In this document: piece by piece, positions 31,335 to 40,972 of the stretch
How positions within the stretch are numbered: the stretch's first letter is position 1
Layout of the letters: the number at the start of each line of letters is the position of its first letter
NCBI GenBank assembly: GCA_905208975.1
Contig: CAJLRE010000009.1
Span: 1-48,552, forward strand
Direction of reading: 5' to 3'
DNA length: 48,552 nt
Source: an uncultured Collinsella sp.
GTDB lineage: Bacteria > Actinomycetota > Coriobacteriia > Coriobacteriales > Coriobacteriaceae
The notes under the pieces: generated by a model
What the model saw: only the letters and a program-made list of their open reading frames with translations
Told to the model about the DNA's origin: nothing
Databases searched by the model: none
Made by a program: the position numbers and the translations under genes

Positions 31335-33281
31335 TTAGTTTTCGGATTGCTTTGCCGCCGCCTCGGCGCGCTCGGCATTCCATGCAACGAGCGCCTCGTG
31401 AACCGCTTTGGCGACATCGGCAGGAATGCCTCGAACTTCCGCGATCTCTTGCTCGCTCGCCGCGCGCAAACGCTTCATCGAGCCAAAATGGCGCATAAGG
31501 GCACGTTTTCTGGTGGGTCCCACGCCTGGAACGTCATCGAGTACCGAAACCGTCATGGCTTTATCGCGCAATTCGCGATGGAACGTGATGGCAAAACGGT
31601 GCGATTCATCGCGCACCTGTTTAATTAGATAGAGCGACGCGGACCCGGTCGGCAGCACGACGGGAGTCTCGTCCCAAGGCACGAAAACCTCCTCATCGGC
31701 CTTTGCCAAGCCACAAACTGGTATATCGAGCCCAAGAGCCTCAAGTTGCTTGATCGCAGCGGTCAATTGCGGCTTACCGCCATCGACAACGAGCAAATCG
31801 GGGCGCGAGCCAAAGCGCTCGTCGGCCATGCGCTCGGGAGCATAACGTCGTCCCAAAACCTCGGACATCGACACGAAGTCGTTTGCCTCGTCCAATTCGG
31901 CCTGAATTTTAAAACGACGATACTGACTCTTGTCGGCGCGCCCGTTGGTAAACACCACCATCGAGGCGACCGTAAAGGTGCCATGCAGTGTAGAGATATC
32001 GAAGCACTCGATACGCAACGGCGGCGATGGCAGCGCCAACGCACTTTCGAGCTCCAGGAGCGCTTGATTGGTGCGGTCGTCAGCGTACCCCGTTCGCATC
32101 ATGTAGCGCATGAGGGCATGGCGCGCATTTTTGGATGCCATATCGAGCAGACGGTGCTTTTCGCCACGCTGCGGCCTATGGAGATGGCAGGAACGCTCAC
32201 GCTTGCCCGCAAGCCACTCCCCCAGCGCTTCCGCATCCTCAAGCTCGACGGAAAGGTTGACCTCAGCTGGAATATCAGCCGTCTCGTCGTAATAGCGCTT
32301 AAGAAAGCCCGACTGGAGCTCTTCCTCGTCAACATCAAGACCCTTGTCGAGAATGAACTCGCAGGTGCGAACAGTTCGGCCCTCGCGAACGACGAAGACG
32401 CAAGCGGCGGAGATGGTCTCCTCGCGATAGAAACCGATGACATCTATATCGACACTGGAGGGAAAAACGACTTGCTGACGATCGTCCAGACCCCTGATGA
32501 CCTCCAAACGACGTTTGACGCGTGCCGCGCGCTCAAAGTCGAGCGCCTCAGCGGCATCCGTCATCTCGGAGGTCAGCTCATCGACGACATCCTTGCGATG
32601 GCCCGACAAAAAGCGCTCGACACGCTTGACGTTCTTGGCATAGTCTGCCGGGGAAATCGCGCCGACACACGCACCCGGGCCGCGCCCGACATGGTAGTCA
32701 AAGCAGGGGCGCCCGTTTTGCGCGCAAATCATATTGACGATGTCTTCCTCGCCCTTGTGGGACTCGACGATACGGCGACAACGACGCCACTCCGCACAGG
32801 ATGCGGAGCAGATGGGGATAACCTTGCGCAGCGTATCTATCGTCTCACGTGCCGCGCGGCTATCGGTATAAGGTCCAAAATAGCGCGTTCCCGGCTTATG
32901 ACGCTCACGCGTGTATTTGATAGCGGGATACAGGTCGCCCTTTGTAATGGCGATAAAGGGGTAGCTCTTGTCATCCTTGAGGTCGACGTTAAAGTACGGA
33001 TGGTACTGACCAATCAAATTGCGCTCGAGCACCAACGCCTCGTGCTCGGTCTCCACCACGATATAGTCAAAGCTCGCCACCAGCTGCATCATCAGCGGGA
33101 TCTTCTGGCGCTCGTCCTGCAGCGTCACGTACTGACGCATACGGGCGCGCAGGTTTTTCGCCTTGCCCACGTAGATGACATCGCCCTTGGCATCCTTCCA
33201 AAGGTAGCATCCGGGCTGCGTGGGAACGCGCGAAACCTGCTCGGCAAGCGTTGGAATGTTGTCGTGACCGGCCACGCGCAC
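31335..33281 (-). CDS. uvrC: Excinuclease ABC subunit C
   Basis: A 648-residue nuclease that makes both incisions around bulky DNA lesions after UvrAB loading. Domains: GIY-YIG nuclease at about 15-95 (PGCYLWKDAKGDVIYVGKAK), UVR motif near 210-245 (DAAEALDFERAARVKRRLE), the RNase H-like endonuclease in the middle (IECFDISTLHG; VVDGGKPQL), and a C-terminal helix-hairpin-helix pair (VPGVGPTRKRALMRHFGS). The start is GTG 33281, which directly follows the TAG of murJ. In many Actinobacteria rapZ follows uvrC, but here the sialic acid island lies between them. Confidence 0.97.
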   Translation of the reverse strand: MRVAGHDNIPTLAEQVSRVPTQPGCYLWKDAKGDVIYVGKAKNLRARMRQYVTLQDERQKIPLMMQLVASFDYIVVETEHEALVLERNLIGQYHPYFNVDLKDDKSYPFIAITKGDLYPAIKYTRERHKPGTRYFGPYTDSRAARETIDTLRKVIPICSASCAEWRRCRRIVESHKGEEDIVNMICAQNGRPCFDYHVGRGPGACVGAISPADYAKNVKRVERFLSGHRKDVVDELTSEMTDAAEALDFERAARVKRRLEVIRGLDDRQQVVFPSSVDIDVIGFYREETISAACVFVVREGRTVRTCEFILDKGLDVDEEELQSGFLKRYYDETADIPAEVNLSVELEDAEALGEWLAGKRERSCHLHRPQRGEKHRLLDMASKNARHALMRYMMRTGYADDRTNQALLELESALALPSPPLRIECFDISTLHGTFTVASMVVFTNGRADKSQYRRFKIQAELDEANDFVSMSEVLGRRYAPERMADERFGSRPDLLVVDGGKPQLTAAIKQLEALGLDIPVCGLAKADEEVFVPWDETPVVLPTGSASLYLIKQVRDESHRFAITFHRELRDKAMTVSVLDDVPGVGPTRKRALMRHFGSMKRLRAASEQEIAEVRGIPADVAKAVHEALVAWNAERAEAAAKQSEN

Positions 33282-34964
33282 CTACTTGCGACGAAGCAGC
33301 GCCGAGACCTCGGGCATCTTAAGGACGACGGCAAGGCCAAAGGTAACAGCAAGCGAGACGACACCCGCAACGCAAACATAGCCAAGAGTAATCAGAATCG
33401 AGCCGCCAAGTGCCCCGACAAAGTGCTCAAGCGCCCACATGACGCCGGCGCCTGCGGCAGCACCCAGGCCACCGAGCAAAAGGCCAAAGAAACCGCCATG
33501 CAGGATAGATTTAACCTGAAGACCACGCAGACGACGACGCAGCCACCACAGCGAGCAACCGACCAAGATCACGTAGTCGACGACATACGAAAGCGCGATT
33601 GCCGGCATACCGAAGCCCAGCACAACGCCAAACAGCAGAACCGAGCCGGCCTGGCCGATGGCGGAATACAGACAATAGCGGCTATAGGGCTTCATGTCGA
33701 GCAAGGCAGAGAAGCTCTTCTGCATCAGCACGACCACGCCGTAGAGCGGCAGGGAAAGTGCCAGGTAGATAAGGAACTCCGACACCAGCGCCACACCGGA
33801 CTCATCGAACTTGCCAGCGCAGTAGATCATGTTGAGCGGACGCGCGAAGACAATCAGGTACAGCGCGAATGGAATCAGGAAGAACAGCATCTGGGCGACG
33901 CCACGCGAAATGCCCGTGCGGACGCTGTCGTAATCCTTCTCCTGTGCGTCGTGAGAGAGCTCGGTATAGAGCGCCGTCGAAAGCGAGGCGGCAATCAGCG
34001 CGTAGGGCAGCGTGTACCACAGGCGCGCATAGGCGATGACGGAAGGACCAGTCTCGGGCTGGACCACCAGCGCAGCAGCGTTGGTGATAGAAGTCGAGAC
34101 AAACATGCACACCGTGGCGAGCAGCGTCGGGATACCGAGCGCAATCGTCTGGCGCAGTGCGGGGTCCTTAAAGTCGATATGGATATGGGGATGCACGCCG
34201 TGCTTGCCAAGCGCGGGGATCTGACATGCCATCTGAACAAAGACACCGAGGGTCGTACCGGCCGCAATCAAGATGATGCCGGCACGTTCGCCAAACTGTG
34301 CGGACACGGGCGCAAAGCCCATAAAGCTCGCAATGACGATCACATTGTTGAGGACCGGGGCAAACGTCGACCAGAAGTAGTCGCGGTGTGCGTTGAGGAC
34401 GCCCGAAAACACCGAGCCCAAACCATAAAACAGAATCTGGATGGCAAAGAAACGGAACATGAACGCAGCGGTATCCATGCTGCCGCCGTCACCCGAAAGG
34501 AACGATTGCGTCCAGATAAAGCCCGGGGCGAACACGGTCCCCAGCAACGAAATGCCACCCAGCACCAAAAGCAGAATGCCGAGCAGGTTGCCCACGTACT
34601 CGTTCGAGGCCTCGCGACCCTGCTCACGCCTCACGCCCATGTACACGGGCAAAAACGCCGTCACGAGCATGCCGCCCATCACGAGTTCGTAGAGCATATT
34701 GGGCAGGTTGTTGGCGACCTGATAGGAAGACGAGAGCAGCGACATGCCGATAGCGGCCGCCATTGCCCACGTGCGGATAAAACCGGTGACGCGAGACACG
34801 ATGGTCAGGATGGTCATAAGCCCGGCGGAACGACCAACCGTGGAGTAGTCCGACGAGCCCATGTCGTCAGTGTCGTCTCGCGACGAAGAAGCTTCGGATG
34901 AGGGTGTCTGAGGCGCAGATTCTTTTGCAAAATGAGCTCCGCACTTCAATTCTTCCTGCGGCAT
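33282..34964 (-). CDS. murJ: MurJ (MviN), lipid II flippase
   Basis: A 560-residue polytopic membrane protein of the MOP superfamily with about 14 hydrophobic segments; it moves lipid II across the membrane for peptidoglycan synthesis. Family features include the SRVTGFIRTWAMAAAIG segment after a 45-residue polar N-terminal extension rich in Ser and Asp, NLPNMLYELVMGGML, and VLNAHRDYFWSTFAPVLNN. The start ATG 34964 has AGAGGA seven bases upstream, three bases after the ybaK stop. It is coupled to uvrC downstream by direct stop-start contact. Confidence 0.93.
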   Translation of the reverse strand: MPQEELKCGAHFAKESAPQTPSSEASSSRDDTDDMGSSDYSTVGRSAGLMTILTIVSRVTGFIRTWAMAAAIGMSLLSSSYQVANNLPNMLYELVMGGMLVTAFLPVYMGVRREQGREASNEYVGNLLGILLLVLGGISLLGTVFAPGFIWTQSFLSGDGGSMDTAAFMFRFFAIQILFYGLGSVFSGVLNAHRDYFWSTFAPVLNNVIVIASFMGFAPVSAQFGERAGIILIAAGTTLGVFVQMACQIPALGKHGVHPHIHIDFKDPALRQTIALGIPTLLATVCMFVSTSITNAAALVVQPETGPSVIAYARLWYTLPYALIAASLSTALYTELSHDAQEKDYDSVRTGISRGVAQMLFFLIPFALYLIVFARPLNMIYCAGKFDESGVALVSEFLIYLALSLPLYGVVVLMQKSFSALLDMKPYSRYCLYSAIGQAGSVLLFGVVLGFGMPAIALSYVVDYVILVGCSLWWLRRRLRGLQVKSILHGGFFGLLLGGLGAAAGAGVMWALEHFVGALGGSILITLGYVCVAGVVSLAVTFGLAVVLKMPEVSALLRRK

Positions 34965-34967
34965 CGC

Positions 34968-35468
34968 TCAGTCCTCTCTCGTAATCGGGGCGACCGTCGC
35001 CCCGCAAAATGCAACTAAATCATCAGGTGCAAGCTCAAGCTGATAACCACGCTTGCCTCCCGAAATAAAAATGGTATCCCAAAGGACACATGTCTCATCA
35101 ATGAGCGTCCGGTAGCGTTTTTTCATACCGACCGGACTGCAGCCGCCGCGAACGTAGCCAGTCGCCGCAAGCAAATCCTTCACATGCATCATGGCCAAGG
35201 ACTTCTCCCCCGCGGCACGCGCGGCGGACTTTAGATCGAGCTCGTCGGCAACAGGGATGCAGCACACGACGTGGTCGTTGGACGGCGTCACGCAGACCAA
35301 GGTCTTAAATCCTTGTCCGGGCTCCTCGCCAAGCTGCTCCGAAATCGCGACCCCCAGGCCCGCCGACTCATCACCATCGTCTTCGTACGTATGTAGAACA
35401 TAGGAAATGCCGGCGCTTTCCAGCTCGCGCATCGCATTGGTTTTTGGCGTCTTTACAGCCTTTGCCAT
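34968..35468 (-). CDS. ybaK: YbaK/EbsC-type Cys-tRNA(Pro) deacylase
   Basis: A 166-residue editing protein that hydrolyses mischarged Cys-tRNA(Pro). Landmarks: KTNAMRELESAGISY at the N-terminus, the catalytic lysine region GQGFKTLVCV, and YVRGGCSPVGMKKRYRTLIDE. The start ATG 35468 has AAAGGA six bases upstream; the upstream open frame is not used. First gene of the ybaK-murJ-uvrC run. Confidence 0.93.
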   Translation of the reverse strand: MAKAVKTPKTNAMRELESAGISYVLHTYEDDGDESAGLGVAISEQLGEEPGQGFKTLVCVTPSNDHVVCCIPVADELDLKSAARAAGEKSLAMMHVKDLLAATGYVRGGCSPVGMKKRYRTLIDETCVLWDTIFISGGKRGYQLELAPDDLVAFCGATVAPITRED

Positions 35469-35549
35469 GGCATATCCTTTCCCTCGCATTCGGACGCAAG
35501 GATTAAGTATATGTCCAATTCGGCTGCATACGTCACTTCGACACAGCAA

Positions 35550-35580
35550 GCGCCATCGAATCACAAGGAGTCGATGGCGC
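35550..35580 (-). terminator. Hairpin after uvrA
   Basis: A 10-bp perfect stem GCGCCATCGA/TCGATGGCGC (35550-35559 with 35571-35580) stands 20 bases after the uvrA stop. It has no clear T-run on the minus strand, so it may be a weak terminator. Confidence 0.5.
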
Positions 35581-35600
35581 CCATAAACTGAATCGCCTAT

Positions 35601-38480
35601 TTATTGAGCATCAAGTTGAGCCTGACGCTCCCGGTCACGCCTGAGCAACGGCGCCAAAAACTTGCCCGTATAACTCTGCGGACAGTCCGCAACCTGCTCC
35701 GGTGTGCCCGAAACCACGACGGTTCCGCCGCCGTTACCGCCCTCGGGGCCCATATCGATCAGGCGGTCGGCAACCTTGATGACATCAAGGTTGTGTTCAA
35801 TCACCAGCACCGTGTTGCCCGCATCGACCAAGCGCTGCAGCACATCGAGCAGCTGGCGGACGTCCTCAAAATGAAGGCCGGTCGTCGGCTCATCCAAAAT
35901 ATAGAACGTCTTGCCCGTCTGGCGTCGATGAAGCTCCTTGGCGAGCTTCACACGCTGCGCCTCGCCGCCCGAGAGCGTCGTGGCGGGCTGGCCCAGGCTC
36001 ACGTAGCCCAAGCCTACATCGTACAGCGTCTGGAGCTTGCGCTTAATCTGCGGGATATTCCCAAAGAAGGCCAGTGCCTCGGTGACGCTCATGTCGAGCA
36101 CGTCCGAGATGGTCTTACCACGGTAGGTGACCTCAAGCGTCTCGCGGTTATAGCGTTTGCCGCCGCAGACCTCACAGGGGACATAGATATCGGGAAGGAA
36201 GTGCATCTCGATCTTAATTTGTCCGTCGCCCTTGCATGCTTCGCAGCGACCGCCGCTCACGTTAAAGGAGAAACGTCCCGGCGAGTAGCCACGCGCCTTC
36301 GACTCCGGCGTACTCGCAAACAGCGCGCGAAGATCATCCCACAGGCCAATGTACGTAGCAGGGTTGGAACGCGGCGTGCGACCAATCGGCGACTGGTCGA
36401 TATCGATAACCTTATCGATACACTCGATGCCCTCGATTTTCTTATACGGACCCACAGGGCGCGTCGAACGGTGAATGGCATTCGTAAGGGCAGGTGCGAT
36501 GGTGTCGGTAACCAGGGAGCTCTTACCCGATCCCGACACGCCGGTAACGACCGTAAGCGTACCAAACTCGATCTTGGCGGTAACGTTTTTGAGGTTGTTG
36601 GCGCGGGCGCCCGTGATCTTAAGGCAGCCGCGACCGGGCTTGCGGCGTTCATCGGGAACCCGAATCATTCGCTTGCCGGTCAGGTAGGCACCCGTCATCG
36701 AATCGGGGCACGCCATGATATCGGCAGGCGTTCCCGCGGCGACCACGTGTCCGCCGTTCACGCCCGCACCGGGGCCCATGTCGATCACATAGTCGGCAGC
36801 ACGAATCGTATCCTCATCATGCTCGACGACGATGACGGTATTGCCGATATCGCGTAGGCGCTCAAGCGTCTTGATCAGGCGCTCGTTATCGCGCTGATGG
36901 AGGCCGATCGACGGCTCGTCCAAAATGTACAGCACACCCATGAGGCCGGCGCCGATCTGCGTTGCCAGGCGAATGCGCTGGGCCTCGCCTCCGGAAAGCG
37001 TCGCCGAGGCACGGTCGAGGGTCAGATAGTCGAGTCCGACATCGACCAGAAAGCGCAGGCGCTCCAGGATTTCCTTAACGATGCGCCCGCCGATAAATTG
37101 TTGGCGCTCGGTAAGCTCCAAGCCCTCAAAAAACTCGAGCGACTCGCGGCACGATAGGCAACAGACCTCGTAAATGGACTTACCGCCTACGGTAACAGCG
37201 AGCATTTCGGGGCGCAAACGAGCGCCGTGGCAGCTCGAGCACGGCTCCTCGCGGATGTACTTCTCCAAGCGCGCCTTGGTGTTCTCATTCGTCGTCTCGG
37301 TATAGCGCTCGTACAGGATATTGCGCACGCCCGAGAACTTGGTGTCCCACTGGCTGCGGCGCCCATCGAGCTTTTGATAGTCGACCGAAATCTTCTGGTC
37401 GCCCATGCCGTCTAAAAACGCGCGACGCACCCGCGGAGGCAGATCCTCCCACGGCGTATCGACGCTCACCTTAAAGTGTTTGCAGACCGCAGCGAAAATC
37501 TGCGGATAGTAGTTAGAGTTGCCAAACAGGCTGCCAAAGACCCCGTCGGCGATCGACTTCGAGGGGTCTTCGATTAGGGCCTCGGCATCGACCGTCTTCT
37601 TAAAGCCCAGGCCATCGCACTCTGGGCACGCGCCATAGGGCGCGTTGAACGAGAAATCACGCGGCTGCAGGTCATCGATGGAGTGCCCATGCTCCGGGCA
37701 CGCTAACGCCAGCGAATACTCCAGCAACTCGCCTTCGGTCCCCTCGGGAGCGTCGCGGTCGGGCAGCAAGTATACGTTCACATTGCCGTGCGCCAGCGCG
37801 GTCGCCTGCTCAACAGACTCGGCGATACGGCCCAGAGAGTTCTCACGGATCACGATGCGGTCGACCACGACCTCGATATCGTGCTTGAACTTCTTGTCCA
37901 GATCGATCTGATCGTCGAGCGAGCGCACTTCGCCGTCGACACGCACGCGGCTAAAGCCCTCGGCGCGAAGGTCCTCAAACAGCTTGGTGTACTCGCCTTT
38001 TCGCCCGCGCACCACCGGTGCCAGCACAAACGCGCGGCGGCCCTCCCCCGCCGCCAGGACCTTATCGGCGACCTGGTCGGTCGTCTGGCGCTCAATGACG
38101 CGGCCGCATTCGGGACAGTGCGGGGTGCCCACACGGGCGAACAGCAGACGCAGATAGTCATAAATCTCGGTTACGGTGCCAACCGTCGAGCGAGGGTTTT
38201 TAGATGTCGTCTTTTGGTCGATCGACACCGCCGGCGAAAGGCCGTCGATTGAATCCAAGTCGGGTTTGTCCATCTGGCCCAAGAACTGGCGCGCATAGCT
38301 CGAAAGGCTCTCGACGTATCGACGCTGGCCCTCAGCATAGATAGTGTCGAATGCCAGCGAACTCTTGCCCGAGCCAGAAAGACCGGTAATGACCACGAGT
38401 TGGTCACGCGGAATGGAAACATCGATATCACGGAGGTTGTGCTCACGAGCGCCGCGAATAACGATAGAGGAATCAGACAT
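35601..38480 (-). CDS. uvrA: Excinuclease ABC subunit A
   Basis: A 959-residue DNA damage recognition ATPase with two ABC modules. First Walker A GLSGSGKSSLAFDT, zinc-finger cysteines in CPECG, CPECDGLGF and CSSCHGARL, first signature LSGGEAQRIRLATQIG; second Walker A GVSGSGKSSLV, CEACKGDGQ and CEVCGG fingers, second signature LSGGEAQRVKLAKEL. It loads UvrB at lesions. The start ATG 38480 has AAGGAG upstream; the frame is open 22 codons further with no RBS. An SOS-like box lies about 60 bases upstream. It is divergent from the LtaS-like gene. Confidence 0.98.
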   Translation of the reverse strand: MSDSSIVIRGAREHNLRDIDVSIPRDQLVVITGLSGSGKSSLAFDTIYAEGQRRYVESLSSYARQFLGQMDKPDLDSIDGLSPAVSIDQKTTSKNPRSTVGTVTEIYDYLRLLFARVGTPHCPECGRVIERQTTDQVADKVLAAGEGRRAFVLAPVVRGRKGEYTKLFEDLRAEGFSRVRVDGEVRSLDDQIDLDKKFKHDIEVVVDRIVIRENSLGRIAESVEQATALAHGNVNVYLLPDRDAPEGTEGELLEYSLALACPEHGHSIDDLQPRDFSFNAPYGACPECDGLGFKKTVDAEALIEDPSKSIADGVFGSLFGNSNYYPQIFAAVCKHFKVSVDTPWEDLPPRVRRAFLDGMGDQKISVDYQKLDGRRSQWDTKFSGVRNILYERYTETTNENTKARLEKYIREEPCSSCHGARLRPEMLAVTVGGKSIYEVCCLSCRESLEFFEGLELTERQQFIGGRIVKEILERLRFLVDVGLDYLTLDRASATLSGGEAQRIRLATQIGAGLMGVLYILDEPSIGLHQRDNERLIKTLERLRDIGNTVIVVEHDEDTIRAADYVIDMGPGAGVNGGHVVAAGTPADIMACPDSMTGAYLTGKRMIRVPDERRKPGRGCLKITGARANNLKNVTAKIEFGTLTVVTGVSGSGKSSLVTDTIAPALTNAIHRSTRPVGPYKKIEGIECIDKVIDIDQSPIGRTPRSNPATYIGLWDDLRALFASTPESKARGYSPGRFSFNVSGGRCEACKGDGQIKIEMHFLPDIYVPCEVCGGKRYNRETLEVTYRGKTISDVLDMSVTEALAFFGNIPQIKRKLQTLYDVGLGYVSLGQPATTLSGGEAQRVKLAKELHRRQTGKTFYILDEPTTGLHFEDVRQLLDVLQRLVDAGNTVLVIEHNLDVIKVADRLIDMGPEGGNGGGTVVVSGTPEQVADCPQSYTGKFLAPLLRRDRERQAQLDAQ

Positions 38481-38541
38481 GGAAGCTCCTTGCCTCCTAT
38501 TGCATCGAATCATACTGCCGATGAGTTTAGCGCACTCGACG

Positions 38542-38555
38542 CGCACAGATGTTCG
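38542..38555 (-). promoter_or_regulatory. LexA (SOS) box candidate upstream of uvrA
   Basis: The minus strand reads CGAACATCTGTGCG, one core base away from the Gram-positive/actinobacterial SOS box CGAAC-N4-GTTCG. It is placed 62 bases before the uvrA start, consistent with DNA damage control. No such box was seen directly upstream of uvrB, uvrC or coaE. Confidence 0.55.
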
Positions 38556-38673
38556 TAATACAAGATTCGCAGACCTTTAGCTTTGCGTATCGGGCGCTTT
38601 GTTTCTCGAAATGCCGTGGAAAGGTTACAGTAATCTAATACTGAACTTAATTTGCTGTACCAGAGGAACGTCC

Positions 38674-40827
38674 ATGACCGAAGATATCCCCCTTGAAATC
38701 ACTTCGAGCGACATGGCCAATCTGCCCATATTCATCGCCGTCCTTATCGTGGCCGCCGTCGTCGTGCGCGTGTATTTTTCAATCAAACGCAACGAAAAGC
38801 CACCCATTGCCCGCGTCTTTTGGTGCGCGACGCTCCTCATCCCGCTCGGCGTGGTAGCTGCATGGGTTACGAATCAATCGCTCGTAAATGAGGGCAGCTC
38901 CCTATGGGTCCTTTCTTATTCGGCGCTCGGTGCTGCCGCCGTCATGCTTCTTGTCGAGCCCTTGGTTTCGGGACTTATCGACCAAACCGACCTTGCGACG
39001 GGAACGGTTGCCTGTATTTGCCGCGACATCCTTGTCATCGCCGCTGTTTCAGCGCTCTCGTTCGTTTCAATCGAAATTGCCTGCAACGAAACGTTCTATC
39101 GCATTCCCGCCAACTCATTCGGGTTTTCCGTCGGGTTGCTCGCGACGGTTCTGCTCTCCCTTTATTTGCTGGGACAGCGTCATGGAGGCGTCATGGTCCT
39201 CGTGCCCGTCGTCTGTTGCATCCTTGGCATTGCCGAGCACTTCGTCATAACGTTTAAAGGCGAAGCCATCCTGCCAAGCGATATCTTGGCCCTTGGCACC
39301 GCAATGGAAGTGAGCGAGGGATACGAGTTTACCTTTACCGCCGGAATCGTAACCTCTCTCGCCCTGCTGGAGATTTCCCTGGGGCTTCTTTCGCTCATCC
39401 GACCGCGAAAGCTCCGTACGCCCACCCATGTCTTCCCCGCTATCGCCGCTAACCTCTGTGCTTTTCTGCTAGTGACCGTTGTGGGGCTCTCAGGCTTTTC
39501 CAACATCGACTTGGAGCAGGCGCTGGATTTTGGATTTGACCGTTGGCAGCCCATCACCACGTATGCGTCTCAGGGTTTTATCACTTCGTTCACCGAAATG
39601 GTCAACGAGTTGCCCATTGAGAAGCCCGAAGACTATACGCCCGATGAGGCGCAGAGCATCGAGCAGGAGCTCGCCGCCGCCTACGACAGCACGTATGGCT
39701 CGAGCGAGCAGCGCGCGGCGGCCGTTGCCCAGTTCAATGAAATCAAGCCGACGATTGTTGCCGTCATGAACGAGAGCTTTAGCGACCTTTCGTGCTTTGA
39801 GCAGCTCCAGGCGGCCGGGTACTCCGGCCCCGCATTCTACAACTCGCTTCCCGACACACTTGTTCGCGGCACCATGCTCGCTTCGGTCGCCGGTGGCGGA
39901 ACGGCGAACTCCGAATTCGAATTTTTGACCGGAGCGACAACGGCCTTTGTCGGATTAGGCAAGATCCCCTATCAGCTGTATCAGATGAATGGCGTAAACA
40001 GCCTGGCAAAGGACCTTAAAGAGCTTGGGTATACCACTACCGCTATGCACCCGCAAAACCCCGTCAACTACCATCGAGATAAAATCTATCAGCAGCTGGG
40101 CTTTGGAGACTTTCTTTCAATCGGCGATTTCGAAGGTGCGCCCTATTACCATGCCGGCGTATGCGACTACGCCACCTACGACAAGATACTCGACCTGCTT
40201 AGAACCGACGAAGCGCCGCAGTTCATCTTTGACGTCACGATGCAAAATCACGGCGGCTACGACTATGGCACCGTTCCCGCCGAAGAGCTGACAAACTATT
40301 GGGTCGAGGGAGCCAGCGAAGGCGCCAACAGCGCGCTCAACACCTATCTCACCTGCATCAACGCATCCGACCGGGACCTCGAGTACTTTATCAACGAGCT
40401 CCGCAACATCGGCAGACCGGTTGTTCTTGTCTTTTTTGGCGACCATCAGCCGAGCGCCGCAACGACTCTCAACGACGAGCTGTACCCTCAGGAAGATACG
40501 GCAAGCCACGCTTTCCGTATCTATCAGTCGACATATCTCGTCTGGGCTAACTATGAGATCGCCGGCAATACCGAGCTCAACGTCTACGACACCGTCGGGG
40601 CAAACGAGATTGCAGCCATTACCCTTAATAAGATCGGCGCCCCGCTCACCAATTACCAAAAGGCCCTGCTTGCGACAAGGTCAGATGTGCCCACCATCAA
40701 TGTCGCCGGCTATCTCGGTGCCGACGGGCTGCGCTACGACTTGGAATCGGAAGACAGCCCCTACGCCTCGACGATCGACAAGCTGCAGCGCATGCAATAC
40801 CTCGAGTTCGCCAGCAAAGTTCAGTAA
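38674..40827 (+). CDS. LtaS-like sulfatase-fold membrane phosphotransferase
   Basis: A 717-residue membrane protein. The first 270 residues hold about eight hydrophobic segments (for example LPIFIAVLIVAAVVV and SFGFSVGLLATVLLSLYLL). From about 360 an extracellular alkaline-phosphatase/sulfatase domain follows: Glu367 in VMNESFSDL, catalytic Thr410 in AGGGTANSEFEFL, and Asp590-His591 in FFGDHQPSAA, the metal and nucleophile positions of lipoteichoic acid synthases. It probably transfers glycerol-phosphate or a related headgroup to a cell-surface glycan or lipid. LtaS itself usually has five membrane helices, so this may be a different branch of the family. The start ATG 38674 has AGAGGA upstream. 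It is a single gene, divergent from uvrA. Confidence 0.82.
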   Translation: MTEDIPLEITSSDMANLPIFIAVLIVAAVVVRVYFSIKRNEKPPIARVFWCATLLIPLGVVAAWVTNQSLVNEGSSLWVLSYSALGAAAVMLLVEPLVSGLIDQTDLATGTVACICRDILVIAAVSALSFVSIEIACNETFYRIPANSFGFSVGLLATVLLSLYLLGQRHGGVMVLVPVVCCILGIAEHFVITFKGEAILPSDILALGTAMEVSEGYEFTFTAGIVTSLALLEISLGLLSLIRPRKLRTPTHVFPAIAANLCAFLLVTVVGLSGFSNIDLEQALDFGFDRWQPITTYASQGFITSFTEMVNELPIEKPEDYTPDEAQSIEQELAAAYDSTYGSSEQRAAAVAQFNEIKPTIVAVMNESFSDLSCFEQLQAAGYSGPAFYNSLPDTLVRGTMLASVAGGGTANSEFEFLTGATTAFVGLGKIPYQLYQMNGVNSLAKDLKELGYTTTAMHPQNPVNYHRDKIYQQLGFGDFLSIGDFEGAPYYHAGVCDYATYDKILDLLRTDEAPQFIFDVTMQNHGGYDYGTVPAEELTNYWVEGASEGANSALNTYLTCINASDRDLEYFINELRNIGRPVVLVFFGDHQPSAATTLNDELYPQEDTASHAFRIYQSTYLVWANYEIAGNTELNVYDTVGANEIAAITLNKIGAPLTNYQKALLATRSDVPTINVAGYLGADGLRYDLESEDSPYASTIDKLQRMQYLEFASKVQ

Positions 40828-40887
40828 GCCCGCCCATTCGCTTGGGCCCATCGTATTGCAAGCACGCTCGGCCCAAACGCATCGCAA

Positions 40888-40917
40888 ATGACTCCCGCTC
40901 GCAAACGAGGGTACAAT
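40888..40917 (+). promoter_or_regulatory. Candidate promoter of the mrp-flavoprotein unit
   Basis: ATGACT (40888-40893), 18-base spacer, TACAAT (40912-40917), about 55 bases before the Mrp start. A hairpin TTGGGCC/GGCCCAA (40842-40848 with 40870-40876) lies between the LtaS-like gene and this promoter. Confidence 0.5.
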
Positions 40918-40972
40918 GACGCTCGTGTCACATCGCGGGGCCCCGGCCCCAGCATATACAAAGGAGTCATAC

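Noticed and set aside
31746..34901. A 1051-codon open frame on the plus strand opposite uvrC and murJ
   Set aside because: It is antisense to two conserved genes, has low-complexity His/Arg/Gln-rich composition and no recognisable domain. High GC at third codon positions keeps the antisense frame free of stops.
40842..40876. Stem TTGGGCC/GGCCCAA as terminator of the LtaS-like gene
   Set aside because: The loop is 21 bases and no T-run follows, so it was mentioned only as a weak hairpin.
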